Made by a program: the position numbers and the translations under genes. A stretch of DNA of 64,000 nt from positions 1 to 64,000 of the forward strand of contig JNEN01001275.1 of NCBI GenBank assembly GCA_000697355.1. The letters run 5' to 3'. This DNA comes from Syncephalastrum monosporum B8922 (taxonomy: Eukaryota; Mucoromycota; Mucoromycetes; Mucorales; Syncephalastraceae). The notes beneath the pieces were generated by a model. It worked only from the letters and a program-made list of their open reading frames with translations, searched no databases and was not told the origin of the DNA. Below, in pieces: positions 60,198 to 64,000 of the stretch (the first letter of the stretch is position 1; every line of letters starts with the position of its first letter).

Positions 60198-62028
60198 ATG
60201 GCAAGCAACCCCCCCCCCCGGACACAAGTGACCAAGTTGAACCTGATTCTCAATCGCGTTCCTCATGTCTGTAAGCAGACCATTGTGGCAATGAACAACT
60301 GAGAAACTGACAACAGATAATGCGGTCAAGGCTGATACGGCGCTGCAAGGAGCCCGCGCTCAAGCAGCGCACGAATTGGACCGTACTTTTATCGAACAGC
60401 ACGCAGACCCTGTGCAACGGCTGCCCTATGATCTTATCGTCACTATCCTCGATCAGTGCCAAAGAGACCTGGTGGAGTTGACGCGCGTGTCACGCACCTG
60501 GCGGTCTTGCCTGCTACAGTTGCCCATATGGAAAGCGCTGACTCTGGACATACGGTCTATCACGTCAGATAAGGCCTTTAGCTGGCACACGGGTCTGCTC
60601 CATTATCTGAGGCCAGAGCTTCGAGAGATCAGTATCACAACAAACAAGGGCATCGACACGAACACAGTCGTGTCAGCGCTGCATGAGACAGAGTGTTGCA
60701 AATTATCTAAGTTGAGTGAGTCCACGATGACAAATACGCAGACCAGCTTTTGCTGATTGAATTCGATATTAGCCATTATTGAAAGAATGCATCCTGGTGA
60801 TGCCTCGGATCCCGTTCAGCACTGGTCCGAGTATCCTCTTTTTGCCCACTTGCACTCAAGCCCATATACCGGTGTATTCAGGAACTTGACATGCTTGATC
60901 ATCCAGAGTGCATATCAGCAGCGGGGTATTCTGCGCGTGCTCTTGACTCTCTGCCCTCAGCTCGAGCATCTCGAGCAACACTACCTTTCGATATGCGAAC
61001 TGTCAAGCTTGCCAATGGACCCTATCTTGATCAACCCCTCGTCCCATCAGCGCCCCCGCCTCAAGTGCTTAATATGGTCAAACATTGAAGACATTTGCAG
61101 CGAAACGTACCTCATCATCACGTCCTGCCCTGACCTTGTCACATTTGGGCTGAATGAAAATGTCCATATCCGCTCACCTGAGGAATACAAACAAGCCCTA
61201 ACCCATGCTATCTGGCTTATAGAAGGGTCATGCCGTCACCTCAACCGTCTAATCTTTGCCAATGACTGTACTCTGCGACAAGAGAAATCACAGACACAGG
61301 GCCTGACAGCCTTGGTGTGTCCTATGTCTCCTCGTCTCGAACCATACTATCTAGGCGGCGTGCTGAGACGGCACCAATTCACGATGGAATATGTCAATGT
61401 CGGCACGGGCGAAACCATGGAGACCCTGCTGAGCGGTCAGCTACCAGAACACCTACCACGCCTGCGTCGCCTTCGGCTGCACACAGGCTTCCTGATGATC
61501 ACTCAGCCCTTCGAGCGACTCTTCAGCTCATGCATGTACCTTCAAGAACTGGACCTACAGACGAGCTTTCTCTCCAGAGCCATGTGTGAAGCGTTAGCGC
61601 GTCTTCCCCATTTGCACACATTCAAGTACAGCTACGGCGCCAGAGACTTTGTCGTGGAAATGACATGGCTCGTTGAGCAGTGGGCCCAAGCAGGAGAAAG
61701 CTGTTCGTTGAAGACATTGGAGCTGGCCGGCTTTTATTTCCCTAGCTGGCGTATGCATCCCCTCATCGTCTCTATGGGCTACGTACGGACCCTCGAGGTT
61801 CTCAAAGTGGCCGTAAATCAGGTCGATTCGGCGGATCGCAACAAACCAAGCACTGTGCAGACATTGGCAGACTTTGGTCATGCTATGCAGGACTCTGGCT
61901 TAGATAAACGTTTACGATATCTTGCGCTTGGGTCTATCGTCTGTCATAATAGAGGAGCGGTCCAGAAATTTGTAGAAAGACATACCAACGCAACCAAGCA
62001 CCATCCCAAAGAGCATGGTAACATGTAG
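60198..62028 (+). CDS. F-box protein with leucine-rich-type repeats, copy 2
   Basis: Exons: 60198..60270, 60317..60715, 60773..62028; 575 aa. The F-box is DPVQRLPYDLIVTILDQCQR with VSRTWRSCLLQLP at about 66-105; the rest is a series of loosely repeated helical/leucine-rich units (LPRLRRLRLHTG, LPHLHTFKYS, CSLKTLELAGFYF). It is a tandem paralogue of the gene just upstream, sharing F-box, intron position after the first repeats and the RGILRVLL-type block. The likely role is substrate recognition in an SCF ubiquitin ligase; the target is unknown. The first exon is the weak point: it was chosen because ATG 60198 runs through a C11 tract to a GTAAGC donor in the right phase, and the second exon has no Met before the F-box. 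Confidence 0.78.
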
Positions 62029-62156
62029 CTTACTGCATTTCAACGATGATTTGCAAAGCAAACTGTACTCATTAAGTTTTTTAAATAAAAAAAAAAGAAT
62101 AAAAAAAAGCATTAATTACGTGTCCTTTTGTTTCTACATTATATAACATGATCCGT

Positions 62157-64000
62157 TCAAGAAATGATGCACTCGTCCGGCTGTGAGCTGCTGCGCGTGC
62201 TCTTGCGTTTCCGACCCTTGGTTTCTCGTCCCGGCGTCGCAATCGAGCTATTGCGCGTATGTTTCTTCTTGGCACTCTTGCTCTCACTCACGTCGGGTTT
62301 GGAGGGATTTTTCTCTTCCTGGAGCACCTCGTCTTCGTGAATGAACCGCAGGGTATCGTGGCTCCGTGTCGTGTGTGGGCGCCGCTGACTTCCGGTGGTG
62401 AAAACCTTGGACAGCTTGCGTGTGCGTTCTCGCAGCTGCGTCGAGACCGACGCGGCCGGTCGTGGTGAAGGGGAAGGGGAAGGCGAAAGGGAAGGGCTCT
62501 CGACCGATCCTCCGGTCGCAGCCGTGCCGCGGCTCAGGCTGCTCAATATGCTACTGTCCGACGGTCGGTGCTTGTAGCTGACAGGACTCGACACCGTCGT
62601 CTTGAGCTGCTCCATCGATCGCCATCGAATACTGCTCTTGCCGTCGTCACCAACCATGTCAGAAAGGCATGCCGTCAGATGCCTGCATTTATCGTGGCAT
62701 ATAAACCCACAGTCTAACAATAACCAATGAAGTTGTTGGTATACTTGATCCAGGCATATGTACAGCTCTGCTTTACCTTCACAGACGAAAGCATTGCGCT
62801 TGATGGGAATTTGACATGCTTTGCATTTGATGGAAGCTGAGAGAAAAATAAAAGACGGATGTAAGCTTGGCGCTGTCCTTCGTTCATCTTTGCTGGGTTT
62901 ACCTTTGGCGAAAGATCCTTTGACGAAGCAATGTTCACGCTCAACGATGGGCTCCTCTCCTTTGCCTTGGCGTTCCTGCAGTTTGTGCACCAGGATACTG
63001 TTGCGTTGAGTGGCCAACGAGGAAGGTTCTTCTGGGATTGAGCCCATGTCAGACACCGAACTCTGGTCGGTTTCGGAGAAGTTGGCCGCATTTTGCATGA
63101 TCCAGGGGTGCGTCAGCAACTCGAGCGCAGTAGGCCGATCATTCGGATTTTTACGGAAACACAGCTCCAAGAAGTCTCGCATATCCTACATACAGACAGC
63201 TTAGTGGGCAAAATCAGACATGGAGCACTTGGACCTACACTGGGTAAAGATACAGGTAGCGGAGGACAGTCGTCTTCTACGATGCGGAATAAGGTTGTCA
63301 TGGGTATCAAATCGGCGTAGGGCGGCTTGCCGGTATATAGCTCGATAATGGTACAGCCCAAAGACCTAGGGTACGTAGGTTAGGTATCTCTTTGACCCTG
63401 TGTCTTCGTTTTCTTGTTTCCTACCAGATGTCCGACTTTGTTGTCGCACCTTTGAGCTCGATCACTTCGGGCGCCACTAAGAACCAGAAAAACCAAAATG
63501 AGTCTCGTCTCCTCCACCATGTCTTGGACTTACTCCAGTTGGGTGTCCCTGCCACAGTGCCTGTAGCCGCTTCCTTGAGATGGAGGTTCAGCGACACGCC
63601 AAAATCGGACAACTTGACGTCGCCTGCTTTGGTGGTCAGGATATTGGCGGCCTTCAGATCACAGTGGGCGACATGCTGGTCGTGGAGATAGGCCAAGCCT
63701 TGTAGGATGCGGAGCGAATAGCTCGCAACCAGGCTTTCCGGAAAGCTACCAAAGGCTTTGAGGGTATTGGCCAGCGAACCGTTCTCGACAAACTCGAGCA
63801 CAATGTTGATGCATTCAGCGTCTTGAATGAAACCTTCGTATTTCACAATATTAGGGTGAGCCAGGGATTGCAAAAGACGTGCTTCTTGCTGAATATATAT
63901 AAGATGTTTAGCTCGGAAATCCTTGATTCATTTTTCGGCATACCATCACGTCCTCCAAGTCATTGTCGTTTGCCGATAGCTTGATTTGCTTAATGGCGAC
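62157..64000 (-). CDS. sepH: Cdc7/SepH-type septation-network protein kinase with a C1 zinc finger, 5' end missing
   Basis: Exons: >64000..63944, 63888..63534, 63476..63425, 63365..63239, 63185..62903, 62836..62777, 62713..62157; the N-lobe start lies beyond the window. Visible: the catalytic Lys in [54 protein letters not shown] and [14 protein letters not shown], the pattern of the fission-yeast Cdc7 / Aspergillus SepH MAPKKK-like kinase that triggers septum formation. The catalytic loop has Cys where RD kinases have Arg (HCD, not HRD), while Asp, Lys and Asn are kept. After the kinase comes a C1-type zinc finger (HCFVKG..., [23 protein letters not shown]), then a basic Ser-rich tail. C1 domains are not part of the yeast Cdc7 protein. 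Regulation by Spg1-type GTPase is known for the family only. Confidence 0.88.

Noticed and set aside
60265..60303. Alternative start for F-box copy 2 (ATG 60265 with a 33-nt intron)
   Set aside because: A 33-nt intron would be far shorter than all others here; ATG 60198 with a 46-nt intron fits phase and splice sites better.
1..64000. tRNA, rRNA and CRISPR features
   Set aside because: Intergenic stretches were read for box A/B pairs with cloverleaf potential and for regular repeat-spacer arrays; only isolated GTTCGA-like words were seen, none with a matching structure.

Overview
The window reads as nuclear DNA of a filamentous fungus, most likely an early-diverging (Mucoromycota-type) lineage. 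It has many short spliceosomal introns (mostly 46-95 nt, GTAAGT-like donors) and compact intergenic gaps. Its gene set combines TSC2/tuberin, an inositol-tetrakisphosphate kinase, cytoplasmic dynein heavy chain, fungal Kre9-type and OPT proteins and a septation-network kinase. No operon, tRNA, rRNA or CRISPR structure was seen. The lineage call is inference from gene content; no species is claimed.

Layout. 0-1 kb: a decayed DDE transposase. 1-14.5 kb: a dense block with TSC2 (-), a mitochondrial rhomboid protease (-) sharing a 119-bp divergent promoter with a phosducin-like protein (+), a trehalose-6-phosphate synthase/phosphatase (+), an alpha/beta hydrolase (+), and a convergent coiled-coil protein (-) that looks like a kinesin-14 stalk without a motor. 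15.9-17.8 kb: pyruvate kinase (-). 18.8-33.7 kb: cytoplasmic dynein heavy chain (-, 15 exons, 4688 aa). 33.7-37.4 kb: AT-rich, no gene recognised. 37.4-41.5 kb: a small disordered protein, SEC12 (+) and a convergent Ser/Pro-rich protein with two SxIP motifs (-). 41.5-47.8 kb: gene-poor, with a broken spliced gene fragment and a Ty3/gypsy relic. 47.8-56.4 kb: ITPK1 (-), a Myb/zinc-ribbon protein (+), a GPI-anchored Kre9-like wall protein (-) and an oligopeptide transporter (-) with a 2-nt and an 8-nt micro-exon. 58.2-62.0 kb: a tandem pair of F-box proteins, the first broken by a one-base frameshift. 62.2-64 kb: a Cdc7/SepH-type kinase with a C1 zinc finger, running off the right edge.

The genes are not one pathway. 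Several fit cytoskeleton and division (dynein, kinesin-14-like stalk, SxIP protein, SepH kinase) and several fit nutrient and energy control (TSC2, Tps2, pyruvate kinase, OPT transporter, ITPK). The co-location is probably incidental. Exon joins were worked out by hand from splice consensus, reading phase and family motifs. Every multi-exon model given as a CDS closes to a whole number of codons.
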